Shown one piece after another: positions 27,301 through 42,300 of a stretch of 64,000 nucleotides of DNA. Positions within the stretch are counted from its first letter, which is position 1; each line of letters starts with the position of its first letter. This stretch comes from Panopea generosa (Eukaryota > Mollusca > Bivalvia > Adapedonta > Hiatellidae), in NCBI GenBank assembly GCA_029582155.1, contig CM055911.1, positions 52,327,419-52,391,418 on the forward strand, written 5' to 3'. A program made the translations under genes and the position numbers. The notes beneath the pieces were generated by a model that was not told the DNA's origin, made no database searches, and was given only the letters and a program-made list of their open reading frames with translations.

Positions 27301-30300
27301 CTTTGAACATGATATGCATCAGAAGATTTTTGTGGTTCCAATCATCTGATTGACAAAGATCAAATGCTTACAGGTACAAAGTTTACCCAATGTTTACGGC
27401 TGGTCTTTTGCCAGGGGATGATTTTCCAAAAAGCACCTGGCACTTCGACTCAGGCCAAACAAAATGATTGAGTGTGTTTTATGTTTCACTCCCCCAAAGA
27501 ATTGGGTCTGTCGATTGGCTTTTTTATTTAATTTTTTTATGTTAATACTTTTTAGCTCGCTGGGAGGAAGTCTGAGGAGAGCTATTGCCATGACCCCACC
27601 GCGTCAGTGGCGGCGTCAGCGTCGTTGTCTGTAGACACCTAGGTTAAACTTTTGCGTTTAAGTTTAAGATATCTATGCAACCACTCATTAGATGTGAATG
27701 AAACTTTGCATTTGTGTTCACCATCATCAGTGGAACACACAGAGACAAGAACCATCACTCTTGATTGCATTTTGGCACAGTTATGGCCCTTTTTCGACTT
27801 AGACACCCAAGGGCGAGCTTTGTTGTCTTCTGACAGCTCTTGTTGATAAAGGCTTTGTAGGGTCCTCTGGTCCTGAAAGGTCTAAACTGCTGTCTAAGGT
27901 CGGTGATTCGGGTCATGCTCGCTCCAAAATTGTTGGCCAGTTTCTTGTGAAAGGACGGTGGTTCTACTCAGACTCATTCTGAGGTCTTCCTCCACCCGTA
28001 AAACTGGATATGTCATATATAACCTGAAATGTGTTGAAAATGGCATTAAACCCCATTCAAAATGTAAATTAATAAAAAAATATTAATAACAGACACCATC
28101 TGGTTTTCAGTATTTATGTGTTGGCATTTTTCAAACGATAATGCCAACACACTGCACAGCGAACCTGAAAACATGCTGGATGTTGCCATGTGAGTCCAAA
28201 ACACCTAATTAAAACGACAGAAAACAACAGAAAATCCAAATGCCATTCCATTTTATCATTATTTTTTTCCAACCAATCAAAACTTTTAATGCAACAAGTT
28301 TTTCAAAGCTCAAGTGGGACACAGTAAACACAGCTATTATTTTATTTGACCTCATAGGCTCTGGTGGATCCCCTCCTCCCTGATCTGAGAAGACTTTGTC
28401 AGTGGTTTGTACACTTGCTATCAAAAGATATGGTTTGTATATCTTTGTTACAGGTGGTGCATTGATAGCTAAAACAGTTGGTTCGCCCAAGCTTTTGTTT
28501 GTTTCTTTTTTTCCCATTTAATTTATCGGGAAGTAGCCAATGTTATGTTGAACACTTCTTTCAAAAAAGTATTATTTTGGTTTCAAGTACATTATTTAGG
28601 CTATCCTTAGAAAAATATTTGTTTGCTGTGCTCCAATCCAATATTTTTCATGTGAGTAGGTAGGTAGCTTTTTTTTTTTAGTTTGCATAATCGTTATAAA
28701 CAAAAATGAAGAAAAATCATGAAAAAGGGTTTGTCATAAAGTTTTGGTTACTGCAATTTTGAGTGAGTAGGTAGGAGCATGGCAAACAATTATTGTTAGA
28801 ACTTGTTTAGGTACACCCTTACAAATCGTACATGTATTAGTACTCCCTTTCAGCATGCTACACAGCAAGATTGGAAAGCACCTCCTTTATTGCATGTCTC
28901 TAAGAAGCCTTCTAAGAGGCAGAGATTGGGTGTGCTCAAGTAGTGGTTAACCTTTCAGGATCCCAGGAAACAGTGGTCAGGTTAACTGATCGTCTGTTAG
29001 CCCTTGATGGCATAAAAAATGACGCTAAATATTCAATAAATCAATCACCTTTTAAAGATTTTTTATTTTGTGTCTCCCATTATGGACAATAAATCAGATA
29101 TCCAAATAATTAAAAAAGCTGTTCATTCACGCCATATTTAATCAGGCTACCCCATCATAAGACTAACCATCAAAAAGGAGCAAACTTTGTCTATTATAAC
29201 TGATGACATCTTCTATGTACAGTCAAACCTGTCTTAAGCAGCCACTCAAGGAAAGGACAAAAAGTGGCCTTTTAAGACAGGTAGTTGCTAATATAATACA
29301 AGTTAATTTACATTGAAAACATAGAAATGGGAAAAAGAAAATGTGGCTGCTTAAGACAAGTGGCTGCTTAATAGAGGTGACAGCTTCCACAGGTTTGACT
29401 ATGTTATTTCAGTTAATCAGGTAGGCAGTATGATAATCCAATAAACACTCACTACCCTTCTCTCCTTTCTTTAGTTGAGGTTTTATAAGCTCTTAATGCA
29501 GTGACTGCAGTTTATTTTTGTTTTCTTTTTTTTTGTTTTCAGGTGGTCGCAGGACTGAGGGACTGAAGGCAGCTGATATTGTACCCATCCTGAGGGAGAG
29601 GGTGGCATATTTGTCAGGTAATATTTTGTATTGTCCATCATGAGGAAGAGGGTGGCTTATTTGTCAGGTAATATTTTTGTATTGTCCATCATGAGGGAGA
29701 GGGTGGCATATTTGTCAGGTAATATTTTTGTACTGTCCATCATGAGGAAGAGGGTGGCATATTTGTCAGGTAATATTTTGTATTGTCCATCATGAGGGAG
29801 AGTGTGGCATTTATTATAGGACATACTTTTTGTCAAGCTCATTTTGAGGGAGAGGGTGGTATATTTATCAGGTAATATTGAGACTAGCTCATTTTGAGGG
29901 AGAGGGTGGCATATTTATCATGTAATTCTTTGTCTAGCTCATCTTGAGGGAGAGGGTGGTGTATTTGTCAGGTAATATTGAGACTAGCTCAGCTTGAGTG
30001 ATAGGGTGGTATATTATCAGGTAATATTTTGTCTAGCTCATCTTGAGGGAGAGAGCGGTATATTTTGTCAGGTAATATTTTGTCTAGCTCATCTTGAGGG
30101 AGAGGGTGGCATATTTGTCAAGTAATATTTTGTCTAGCTCATCTTGAGGGAAAGAGTGGCATATTTGTCAGGTAATATTTAGACTAGCTCATCTTGAGGG
30201 AGAGGGTGGCATATTTGTCAAGTAATATTTAGACTAGCTCTTCTTGAGGGAGAGGGTGGCATATGAGTCAGGTAATATGTTGACTAGCTCATCTTGAGGA

Positions 30301-33300
30301 AGAGGGTGGCATATTTGTCAGGTAATATTTAGACTTCCTCATCTTGAGGAAGAGGGTGGCATATTTGTCAGGTAATATTTTGTATTGTACCCATCCTGAG
30401 GCATATTTGTCAGATTGAAGACTGAAAAGGCATTGACTCATCATTTTTTGATTCGTTATAGAATTCAGAAAATCTCACTAATTTTGTGACACATATGGTA
30501 AAATTTTACTCATTTTCACATATTGAATCATATATTATATACATGAACTATATAGAATGGGTTTAACTTCATTTTCAGCACATTTCAGGTGATGTATAGC
30601 ATATCCAGTTTTATGAGTGGAGAAAGACCTCGAAATGAATCTGAGCAGAACAAACTTTCTGCAAATAGACTCTGAGAAACTTTCTCACATAAAATTTGCA
30701 GACCAAGCAAGGGTCAACTCGTGGCTGATGAAGTTGAGGGGTCATTGTCACAGTTTACTTTACTTCTTGATATCATTTGAGTTGTACAAATGTTTAGAAA
30801 ATGATCGTTTACGTTACTTGCAGGTGGTCGAGACAAGCGAGGTGGACCCATTCTGACCTTCCCGTCGCACACACATCCGGAACGTTTGAAATATGAGGAC
30901 CTGAGACGTCTAATGACCTACCTGGCCAGTGTACCAAGGTGAGTTGAAAGAGGAAAAATAAATAATGTTAGTCAGGCTTCTCCACAGGTCATTTAAGCAC
31001 AGGGGCACCCCAGCGCTTCACTGTCAGAAATGGTATTCCCCTAGCGCTTGAATTCTTTAACAAAATTTTGAAAAAGCTTTCTTTCATGTAAATCATTATT
31101 TTTCTGTGCATATCTTACCTCATTTTAATGCCAAAAATAAAACGTACTAAATATGACAACTTTAAACTGATTAATACAAGTTTTACTAGTGAAATGTATT
31201 TTCAATGAGTGCCTTACACAGCGCTTGAAAATTTGTTGAAGGTGTTTACACGCTCTTTATACCCAAGAACTTGCATTTTCCACCCTGTGGAGATGCCGCC
31301 CTCAGGGCTTGAATTTAACACTCGCAAAAATGCAAGTGGAAAATAAAAAATACGAGTGTTTTTTACAGACGATCGCAAATTTTTGCGAGTGCAAGAAATG
31401 ACGGTGGTTTTCATTTCTTCAACTTTCAGTTTCGATCTGCTGTAAACATGCATCAATTGATGATGTTTTACACAGTACGCATCAATTGATGATGTTTTAC
31501 ACAGTACGCATCGATTGATGAGGTTTTTTTTACATAGTGCACTACTCAGTAGACTGGTTTGCCGATTTTAATCACATGGCGATATTTTATCTACATATTT
31601 TGATACACAATCTGTGACTCAGCAAATTGTTGGAGAAAAAAAAACATGGTTGATCAAAATTGTGAGTAAAGTTGATATTTTGCGAGTTGAAATATCTTGT
31701 ACTGGCAGAAATGTGCGAGTGCAAAAAAAGTTAAATTCTAGCCCTGCACCCTGTTAGTGATGGCCGATGATCGATTGCATTAAATCCTTTTTGTTCATTT
31801 CTCTTTTTGGTAATAAGAACAAAATTTGGATATTTCACTTTTTATCATAAGTCGCACTGCAACAAAACGGAAAACCTTACCGGACAGATGAAAATAAAAA
31901 GTCTGGTGACGAAAACAAAAAATTATGGAATCCCTAGAATGCATCCTGCTTGTAATACAGGTGTATCCTTATCCTGGAGGGAAAGCATACTTATTAAATT
32001 ATGAAAATTTACCCAAAACATCAGTACTTGCATTTGAGGAAGAGGTGCAAGCTTACGAGATCGGGGCAATAACCAGCAGGATAGAGGGGGAAATCAGGAT
32101 TGAAAGATGGCTATAATTAATGCTGCAACTGGTATGGGAATTACACAGACAGATGGCTAAATGAAACGCTGCAACCCATGATAAATTACACAGAAAGATG
32201 GCTAAATGTAACGCTGCCACCCATATGATACATTACACAGAAAGATGGCTTAATGTAACGCTGCAACCCATATGATACATTACACAGAAAGATGGCTAAA
32301 TGTAACACTGCCACCCATATGATACAATACACAGAGGATGGCTAAATGTAACACTGCCACCCATATGATACATAACATGGAAAGATGGCTAAATGTATCG
32401 CTGCCACCCATATGATATTTTACACAGAAAGATAGCTAAATGTAACGCTGCAACCCATATGATATATTACATAGAAAGATTGCAATTGAAAGTTTAATTG
32501 GAAATGTTGTGATGGACAATAACTGATATTAGAGGAAATAAATGGTACTTCTGGGTGTACTTACCATAAAGCCAATTGTGAAATTTGATATAAAAGTCAT
32601 TACAAGAGACTTGCTCCACATTTTCATAAAATAATAACTGTCTGCTCATGGAGAGATCCAGGACTGCTAGCTGCAATATTTTTATTATTGTTTATACAAA
32701 AAGAAAGAATTTTGATTTGTGTTGTGTTGTATCTGTGCAGAAAAACTCATGATACATGTATAACAAGTAAAATTAGATGAAAATGTATATTTCCAGGACA
32801 GGGGGAATTTTGGCCCCAAAACGGTCAAACAAGGCCCCTGAATTTCCATATCTATTACTGAAGAAACTTTGGGTTCTTTGAAGTGAATGCCCTCAAAAAG
32901 GCATGTTCGCATGTTCAATAAGCTGGTGCCGAGGTCAATGTTGGTTGTATGTATTGGATTATTAGAGCACGAGTTCTAAGCACATGTAATCATGTTGTCT
33001 TCAGATCAGCTAGAAGGTTAATAGTACTAGACACACATTATCTCTGCAAGTTACTGACTACTTCCCCATTTATTAAGAAGTGGGAGACTTATGACCATAG
33101 ACTAACGCCAGGTGGAAATTCAAACACATGACTGTCCGACTGAGCCAACCAGACCTGCCTAAATAATTTATGTTTATATAGTGATTGATTGATTGATTAT
33201 TTAGCGTCATTTTTATGCCATCGTGGGCTAACAGATGATCTAACCGCTGTTTCCTGATATCCTGAAAGGTTAACCAGTACTCCAGTACACCCAATCTCCG

Positions 33301-36300
33301 CAAGTAACTGATAACTTCCCAACTTGAATCATCGGTGAGAGACGAATGATAATGAGACACAATGTCTTATATCAATTATCACAGAGACTGTTGCTATGCG
33401 GGGATTCAAAGTCACGACCCCCTGGATTGATAATCAAGACGCGTAACCGTCTGAGCTAATCAGGCCCGGCATGTATATATATATATATATATTGATGCAT
33501 AAATTACAACTTTTATATGATGGATGCAGTTAACTTTCATCTCTACAAGAAAAGATTGAAAGTGTGTATCGGATAAATGGATAGTCATTGCTTTCTATAA
33601 AGAAACCTTCAAAACTTATTTTTCTCTGTCTGTATTTCAGTGACGATGTCCGAGAGAAGGGGTTTACCATAGTGCTGGATATGCGAGGATCCACCTGGCA
33701 GATTGTTAAACCCATACTAAAAGCGTTACAGGTATTTAGATGTCTCATTTTTAACTAATTGACCTGATACGAGAACGACTATAGCTCCGCCCACTGACCA
33801 CTCGCCATTGTGTGTCCAAGTAAATACAATATAGCATTTACTTAAACTTGTGATCTTGCCCAAGGAAAATGGCGACGTAACAACCAATATTGATCGCTGA
33901 TTAGATTATCAACATGTTTGATTGACAGCTGATGTCAGGTTAAAGAAGGGCTTCATGTTTTAAAATGCAGTTTAAAAATAACTTTCACCTCCGCCAAGGC
34001 AATGGCTTTGTCATACAGATTATAGGGGAGAATGTTTGCTCCATTTACAAACGCAAAGACTTTGCTCATACTCCGATCCATGTTTTATGCATCTTACGTT
34101 TTTATTCCTCCCTATAAAACAGGAGACTCTTTATATGAATTGTAATGTATTAAAATGGCATTAAACCACATTTAGATAATTCTGTGGTAATACGTGTGTT
34201 AACACTTATCATGAATGTCTGTTACTGCGGAAAAAAAATTGTTTGGTATTTTGGTAATAAAAAAAAAATTCTTATCATCTTACTACTATTACCAATTAGA
34301 TTAGTTTAAATTTACTTATAGGTTAGGCAAAACATTAAAATGATTTTGTTTTTAATTTAAAGGGAATTGATCAAGATTTTTTAAAATTTTCAAATTTGCC
34401 ATATAGACATGTTTTCCAGTATATCATGCCTATTTAATATACTCACTGACTCCGTGTTGCTTAGAGGATGTCTATTTAAACATGCCAAAATAATATATTG
34501 AAAAGGTATTTCCTAACTTGGGCTACGTTCCTAAGCTATATTAAAATAGATTTCCCTCTTTAAATTGCAATATATTTTGTGACATATAAAATTAGTAGCA
34601 TGATTTCATTTTGATTTCAATTTGATCCGTTATACAGGTTTAGTAAAATTGTTTCATCTGAGAAAGAGTTTGAATGATGATGCGAATGTCGTCTAGCAAT
34701 ATGTAAGTGCTGTCTATTTTTAGAATGAGGATTTCGTTTCAAGTTTAACACAATAGCAATTTTGTCACACTTTAGAAGATATGTATTTTAACCATTTTAA
34801 AAATAGTTTTATTTATTAAGACATTTACAGTGTTTTTCCCTGATATATCACCTTTAAAAAATACCATATATTCATACAATTGAAAAAAAAATATATTGCT
34901 TCCAAAAACTGGTAAAACGTTTTTGAGCGGGTAGCTTTTTTGAAGGTTAGGTAGGGAGACTGCAAACAAACAACTTTTTAATTTTGGCCTTAGTTTAAAT
35001 TTACTTGCTTTAATTTGATTGTGAAACAAACACATGCAGATTATACGATGTTTGAAGCCTTCTTTTGTAAAACCAGCACCAACGATATCATCATCTTGAA
35101 GTGTATTAAATAAGAATTTATAAGAACTATGGCTAAAAACTTTTCAAATATATCATGCCTATCTTTATAGACTCACTGCTAAAATGTGTCTGTTCAAATA
35201 TGCCAAAATAATATACACATGTATTGAAAAAGGATTTTCTAACTTGGGCTATGTGCCTTATAAAATAGATTTCCCGCTTAATATCGCAACATATTTTATG
35301 ATATATTAAATGAGACACATGATTTCATTTTTATTTCAGTTTGATTTGTTATACAGATTTACAAGAAGTAAAAGTTGTTTTATCTAAGAAAGAGTCTGTA
35401 TGATGTGAAGGTCATCAAGCAGTATATAAATGCTGTCTATTTATGAAATGAGGATTTCATTTCAAGTTTAGCAGTCCGATTTAAATATTAATTTTGTCAT
35501 ATTTGGTGGGGTTGATTTAGCAAAGCATTCAGATTTTATTTATTAATGATAATGAGATTTTTTTTTTTTGCAGATGTTTTGTTAGAAAGTAACCATACAT
35601 TTTATGTTTGTTTTCAGGAATGTTTCCCTGGTAACATTAACATAGCATTTATCATCAAACCAGAAAAGTTTTGGGAGAAACAGAGGACAAGTCTGGGGAG
35701 TTCAAAGTATAATTTTGAAGTAAGTTGTACATACTGCATCGATGGCTAAGTAATTTGAAATACGGTGGAACTTCGCTTACTCGAGATGGACTCGTACCGT
35801 TAAAACCACTGCAGTTTTAATGTTTCAAGGTTTTTAATAGTTTCAGATTTGATTATGCCACAGCTATAGGGAGAATAATGATGGAGCATTAAGTGTTAGC
35901 CCTGTCCAACCATGTGTTAGTATGTCAATATCAGTCAAGTTTTACAGGAGTTATGGCCCCTTATCAGGTTAATTTTCGGTAAAAAAATTTCGGAAAAGTT
36001 AATATTAAATTTATTGCTGGATTATCATCTCCGCCCGCTCCCTAATTTTCATGTACCCCAACCCTTTTTATTTTCATGAAAAAATTATTAAAAAATGAAA
36101 AAAAAAATAAAATCCTCCCACCCTCCCCATTTTTAAGAAAAATTTGGATGATAATCTAGCAATTAATTTATAATGGCCTAAACAGCAAGTTGACAAAAAT
36201 CATACTCTCTGTAAAGATTATCGTAGTATGACTTACTGTATCACTTTATTTGATACTTTTTTTATGAGATTGTTGAATTATATTTGATAATTTCACTCAA

Positions 36301-39300
36301 AAATAGTGAAATTATAAGTGATATTTTCACTGTTTTAAAATTATTTCTTTGTTGTTTTGTTAATATATCAGTTAAATTTTACACTTGAACACTGATATTG
36401 GCATGCTCGCTCATGGTTTTGACACTTGGCACTAAACCATTGTATTGTTGGCTGGATGAAATATAAATTATATATCACTGGAACCAACAATGGCTCCCTA
36501 TAGACTTACCTATTAAATTAATTTTTTTTTAGCCATGTTATGACCCATTTATTATTTATACGTACATACAAACGTAACATGTCAACATAAAAGTTCGATT
36601 TGAATTAGCATATATTTTTCATTCAATAATCAATTGTGCATTTTTCATTAATTAATTAAGGTTTATAATTTTTTGTTTGTTCATTCATTCATTCATTCAT
36701 TTGTTCACATTCATTCACTCAGCTCATTCATTCAATTATCATTCTTTTATTCGTTCGTATATACGTTTAGTGAATGAATTACACTGATCCATTCGTTCAT
36801 GTTAAAGTTTTGAATCTTTTCTACATTGCTTCACTTATTTGAAAGACTGTTTCCAAGTTTTTAATGTTATAGTTCTTTTTGTGGTGTACTGTGAAATAAA
36901 CACCTTTTATAAAGTTTTATTTTATATATCCCAGGCCCAGTAAGCTCGGTTGGTAGCACGTTTGATTATCAATCCAGTGGTCATGAGTTTGAATCCTGTC
37001 CAACCTCGGTGTCCTTGATAAGTAATATACAACATTGTATCTAATCAGCATTGTTCTCTCACTGCTGATTCTAGTTGGAAAGTTATCAGTTACTTGTGAA
37101 GATGGGTGTGCTTGAGTACTGGTAAACCTTCCAGGATCCCAGTAAAGAGTGGTTTGATTAACTGATCGTCTGTTAGTGTTTGATGGCATAAAAACGATGC
37201 TAAATATTCAAACAAATTTAATACAGTATACCAGTACATTTCTTCTTGTTTTTAAATATTTTAATAGCTAATGTAGCTAGGCCGGATTAGCTCAGTCAGT
37301 ATCACATTTGACTATCAATCCAGGGGTTGTGAGTTTGAATCCCTGCTTGGCCAGTCTCCGTGATTATTGATATACGACATTGCATCTCATTATCATTTGT
37401 CTATCACCGTTGATTTAAATGGGAAAGTTATCAGTTACTTGCAGAGATGGGATGTGCTTGAGTACTGGCTAACCTTCCAGGATCCCAGGAAACAGTGGTT
37501 ATGTTAACTGATCATTTGTTAGCCCTCGATGGCATAAAATGACGCTAAATATTCAATAAATCATTCAATCAATTAATTATAGCTAATGTAATGTTTGTGA
37601 AACACAGTCAAGGAAGATGGCATAAAAATGATGTTAAATATTCAATCAATCAATCAATCAATAAGTCAATCAATATTATATTTCAGACACACATGATATC
37701 AGTGGACAACCTGGCGAAGGCAATAGAGCCGACAATGTTGACGAGGGAGTTTGACGGAACTCTCGAGTACGACCACGAACAATGGATACAGCTCAGACTG
37801 GTATGAAACAATAACCTTACAAACTCAGCAGTCTGTTTTACAGTATAGTTATGCAGTCAAATGAGTTTTCTCACTGCTGAGGCTGTAGGTTCGAGTCCCT
37901 CTCAGTCCAAAAACTTTATGTGAGAAAGTTTGCCATTTACTTGCGGAAGGATGATGGTTCTACTTATATATGTTCTGAGGTCTTCCTCCTAAAAAAAAAC
38001 TATATATGTCATATATAACCTGTAATGTGTTGAAAATGATGTTAAACCTATTCATTCAAATGAGTTTTTCACCTTTTAATAATTTAACACTGTGTTAAAA
38101 ACTGAAATAAGCTATAATTGACTGCTTTTTAAAAATTCATGGCCTATATCTCTGGTAGATTTTCACACAATCAATGCAACTGCATATATTGACTTCTTAA
38201 AGGTATCTTATGGGTTTTCAATCAATTAAATCATTTTGTAATTTGTCTAATCAGTGTAGAATTCGTAGATATATTCTGAACAAAGTTAAGAAATGTGACC
38301 ATTGATAAAGTATGTCATATTTTGGCTATACAAAAAACATTGTCAAATGAAATGGAAAATTGGTGGTAGAAGGTTCCCTCTTGCCTCCTGCTGCTCATAC
38401 TGAAGGTAGAAGGTTCCATCTTGCCTCCTGCTGCTCACACTGCGGGTAGAAGGTTCCGTCTTGCCTCCTGCTGCTCACACTGCAGGTAAAAGGTTCCGTC
38501 TTGCCTCCTGCTGCTCATACTGCAGATAGAAGGTTCTGTGTTGCCACCCACTGCTCATACTGTAGGTAGAAGGTTCTGTCTTGCCTCCCACTGCTCATAC
38601 TGCAGGTGAAGGTTCTTTCTTACCTTCCACTGCTCATACTAAGGGTAGAAGGTTCCATCTTGCCTCCTGCTGCTCATACTGCGGGTAGAAGGTTCCGTCT
38701 TGCCTTCCACTGCTCATACTGAGGGTAGAAGGTTCCGTCTTGCCTCCCACTGCTCATACTGAGGGTCAAAGGTTCCATCTTGCCTTCCACTGCTCATACT
38801 GAGGGAAGAAGGTTCCATCTTGCCTCCCACTGCTCATACTGCAGGTAGAAGGTTCCATCTTGCCTCCCACTGCTCATACTGCGGGTAGAAGGTTCCGTCT
38901 TGCCTCCCACTGCTCATACTTAGGGTAGAAGGTTCCATCTTGCCTCCCACTGCTCATACTGCGGGTAGAAGGTTCCGTCTTGCCTCCTGCTGCTCATACT
39001 GCAGGTAGAAGGTTCCGTCTTGCTTCCTGCTGCTCATACTGCGTGTAGAATGTTCCGTCTTGCCTCCTGCTGCTCATACTGTGGGTAGAAGGTTCCATCT
39101 TGCCTCCCGCTGCTCATACTGTGGGTAGAATGTTCAGTCTTGCCTCCCACTGCTCATACTGCAGGTGAAGGTACTGTCTTGCCTCCTGCTGCTCATACTG
39201 CGGGTAAAAGGTTCCATCTTGCCTCCTGCTGCTCATACTGTGGGTAGAAGGTTCCATCTTGCCTCCCGCTGCTCATATTGCGAGTAGAAGGTTCCATCTT

Positions 39301-42300
39301 GCCTCCCACTGCTCACACTGCGGGTAGAAGGTTCCATCTTGCCTTCCACTGCTCATACTGTGGGTAGAAGGTTCCATCTTGCCTCCCACTGCTCATACTG
39401 CGGGTAGAAGGTTCCATCTTGCCTCCCACTGCTCATACTGCGGGTAGAAGGTTCCATCTTGCCTTCCAATGTTCATACTGCAGGTGAAGGTTCTGTCTTG
39501 CCTCCTGTTGCTCATACTGTGGGTAGAAGGTTCCGTCTTGCCTTCCACTGCTCATACTGCGGGTAGAATGTTCCGTCTTGCCTCCCACTGCTCATACTGC
39601 GGGTAGAAGGTTCCGTCGTGCCTCCCGATGCTCATACAGCAGGTGAAGGTTCTGTCTTGCCTCCTGCTGCTCATACTGCAGGTAGAAGGTTCCGTCTTGC
39701 CTCCTGCTGCTCATACTGTGGGTAGAAAGTTCCGTCTTGCCTTCCAATGCTCATACTGCGGGTAGAAGGTTCCGTCTTGCCTCCCACTGCTCATACTGCG
39801 AGTAGAAGGTTCTGTCTTGCCTCCCACTGCTCATACTGCAGGTGAAGGTTCCGTCTTGCCACCCACTGCTCATACTGCAGGTAGAAGGTTCCGTCTTGCC
39901 TCCCACTGCTCATACTGGGGGTAGAAGGTTCTGTCTTGCCTCCCACTGCTCACACTGCGGGTAGAAGGTTCTGTCTTGCTGCCCACTGCTCATACTGCAG
40001 GTGAAGGTTCCATCTTGCCTCCCACTGCTCATACTGCGGGTAGAAGGTTCCGTCTTGCCACCCACTGCTCATACTGTGGGTAGAAGGTTCCATCTTGCCT
40101 CCCACTGCTCATACTGAGGGTAAAAGGTTCCGTCTTGCCTCCCACTGCTCATACTGAGGGTAGAAGGTTCCATCTTGCCTCCTACTGCTCATACTGCGGG
40201 TAGAAGGTTCCGTCTTGCCACCCACTGCTCATACTGTGGGTAGAAGGTTCCATCTTGCCTTCCACTGCTCATACTTAGGGTAGAAGGTTCCGTCTTGCCT
40301 CCCACTGCTCATACCGCGGGTAGAAGGTTCCATCTTGCCTCCCACTGCTCATACTGCGGGTAGAAGGTTCCGTCTTGCCACCCACTGCTCATACTGTGGG
40401 TAGAATGTTCCATCTTGCCTCCCACTGCTCATACTGTGGGTAGAAGGTTCCATCTTGCCTCCCACTGCTCATACTGTGGGTAGAAGGTTCCATCTTGCCT
40501 CCCACTGCTCATACTGTGGGTAGAAGGTTCCATCTTGCTTCCCACTGCTCATACTGTGGGTAGAAGGTTCCGTCTTGCCTCCCACTGCTCATACTGAGGG
40601 TAGAAGGTTCCGTCTTGCCTCCTGCTGCCCATACTGTGGGTAGAAGGTTCTGTCTTGCCTCCTGCTGCTCATACTGAGGGTAGAAGGTTCTGTCTTGCCT
40701 CCTCCTGCTCATACTATGGGTAGAAGGTTCTGTCTTGCCTCCTGCTGCTCATACTGTGGGTAGAAGGTTCCGTCTTGCCACCCACTGCTCATACTGTGGG
40801 TAGAAGGTTCTATGTTGCCACCCACTGCTCATATTGTGGGTAGAAGGTTCTGTCTTGCCTCCTGCTGCTCATACTGTGGGTAGAATGTTCCGTCTTGCCT
40901 TCCACTGCTCATACTGTTGGTAGAAGGTTCCGTGTTGCCACCCACTGCTCATACTGTGGGTAGAAGGTTCCATCTTGCCTCCTGCTGCTCATACTGCGGG
41001 TAGAAGGTTCCATCTTGCCTCCCACTGCTCATACTGTGGGTAGAAGGTTCTGTCTTGCCTCCTGCTGCTCATACTGCGGGTAGAAGGATCTGTCTTGCCT
41101 CCCACTGTTCATACTGCGGGTAGAAGGTTCCGTCTTGCCTTCCACTGCTTATACTGCGGGTAGAAGGTTCCGTGTTGCCACCCACTGCTCATACTGTGGG
41201 TAGAAGGTTCTGTCTTGCCTCCTGCTGCTCATACTGTGGGTAGAAGGTTCCGTCTTGCCTTCCACTGCTCATACTGCAGGTGAAGGTTCTGTCTTGCCTC
41301 CTGCTGCTCATACTGTGGGTAGAAGGTTCCGTCTTGCCTCCCACTGCTCACACCTATTGTTTTTTGTGCATGTTTCAACCAAACAATTGTGGCTTTTATA
41401 AAAGCATATTGTTAAATATCAGGGTCCTTTATGGCCAAGTGGTCTAAGCTGCCATCTCAAGATCACTTGCCTCTCACCACTAAGGTTGTAGGTTTGGGTC
41501 GAGCCCGGTCCAAAAACTTTGTGTGAGAAAGTTTGCCAGTTACTTGTTCAACAACATTAATAAATGCTGTGCCCCAGATAAGAATTGACTGAATAGGGTG
41601 AAAACTCTTGAAATGAAATGATTGAGTGACTGATATTCGTCTCTACTTTCACGCTTGTGAGGTATAAACCGTTATAACCGGGAACCAGTTTATCTGGCTG
41701 TTAACCGAAATGCAGAAAATGTGAAACAGCTGCATGTATTAACAATGTTTCGCATGAAAGGAAATTTATTTGCATAATGAGTGCGCCTTAAAACAAATTG
41801 TTAACGTTTTCTTCGAATTTATTTGAGTGAAATAGAAAATATGCAGCTTAATACATGTATCTTGACACTGTAAATGTTAAGAAATACCCAGCCTAATAAG
41901 CTTATCAGTCATTTTTTTATCAAAATACATGCAACACATATATAAATAAATTTACATGACATTATTTAACAATGAACTCAAAAACAGATAACCAAAACAT
42001 CAAGAACAAAAAAAAAATGAATTATAATATTTATCCTTTAATGAAAAAAAGGGTTTAAATTAATTAAGATACGTTTAAAACAACATATCATTTCTTTCAG
42101 ATGTTAGAAGAATTTATTTGGAAAGCTTTGGACTTATTGGACAAGCTTGATGAACTGAGCAGTATACTGACCAACCCAGATCTGCCGTCAGACCTCACGG
42201 AGGCACAGACAACTCTCGAGGAACACAATCATCTGAAGAAGCGAGTTACCATGGCTCCCGTGGAACAGCTTGGCAGGGAGGGGACGTACATCTTGTGTAG

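Noticed and set aside
28209-28517. 102-residue - strand frame
   Set aside because: No recognisable domain and no splice-site pattern; treated as chance.
31925-32116. 63-residue + frame with a protein-like look (contains YPYPGGKAYLLNYENL)
   Set aside because: No recognised family, no splice-phase fit with Trio and no counterpart in TRIO/KALRN at this point. It remains unexplained rather than disproved.
40509-40712. 67-residue - strand frame
   Set aside because: Reading of the 40 bp minisatellite.
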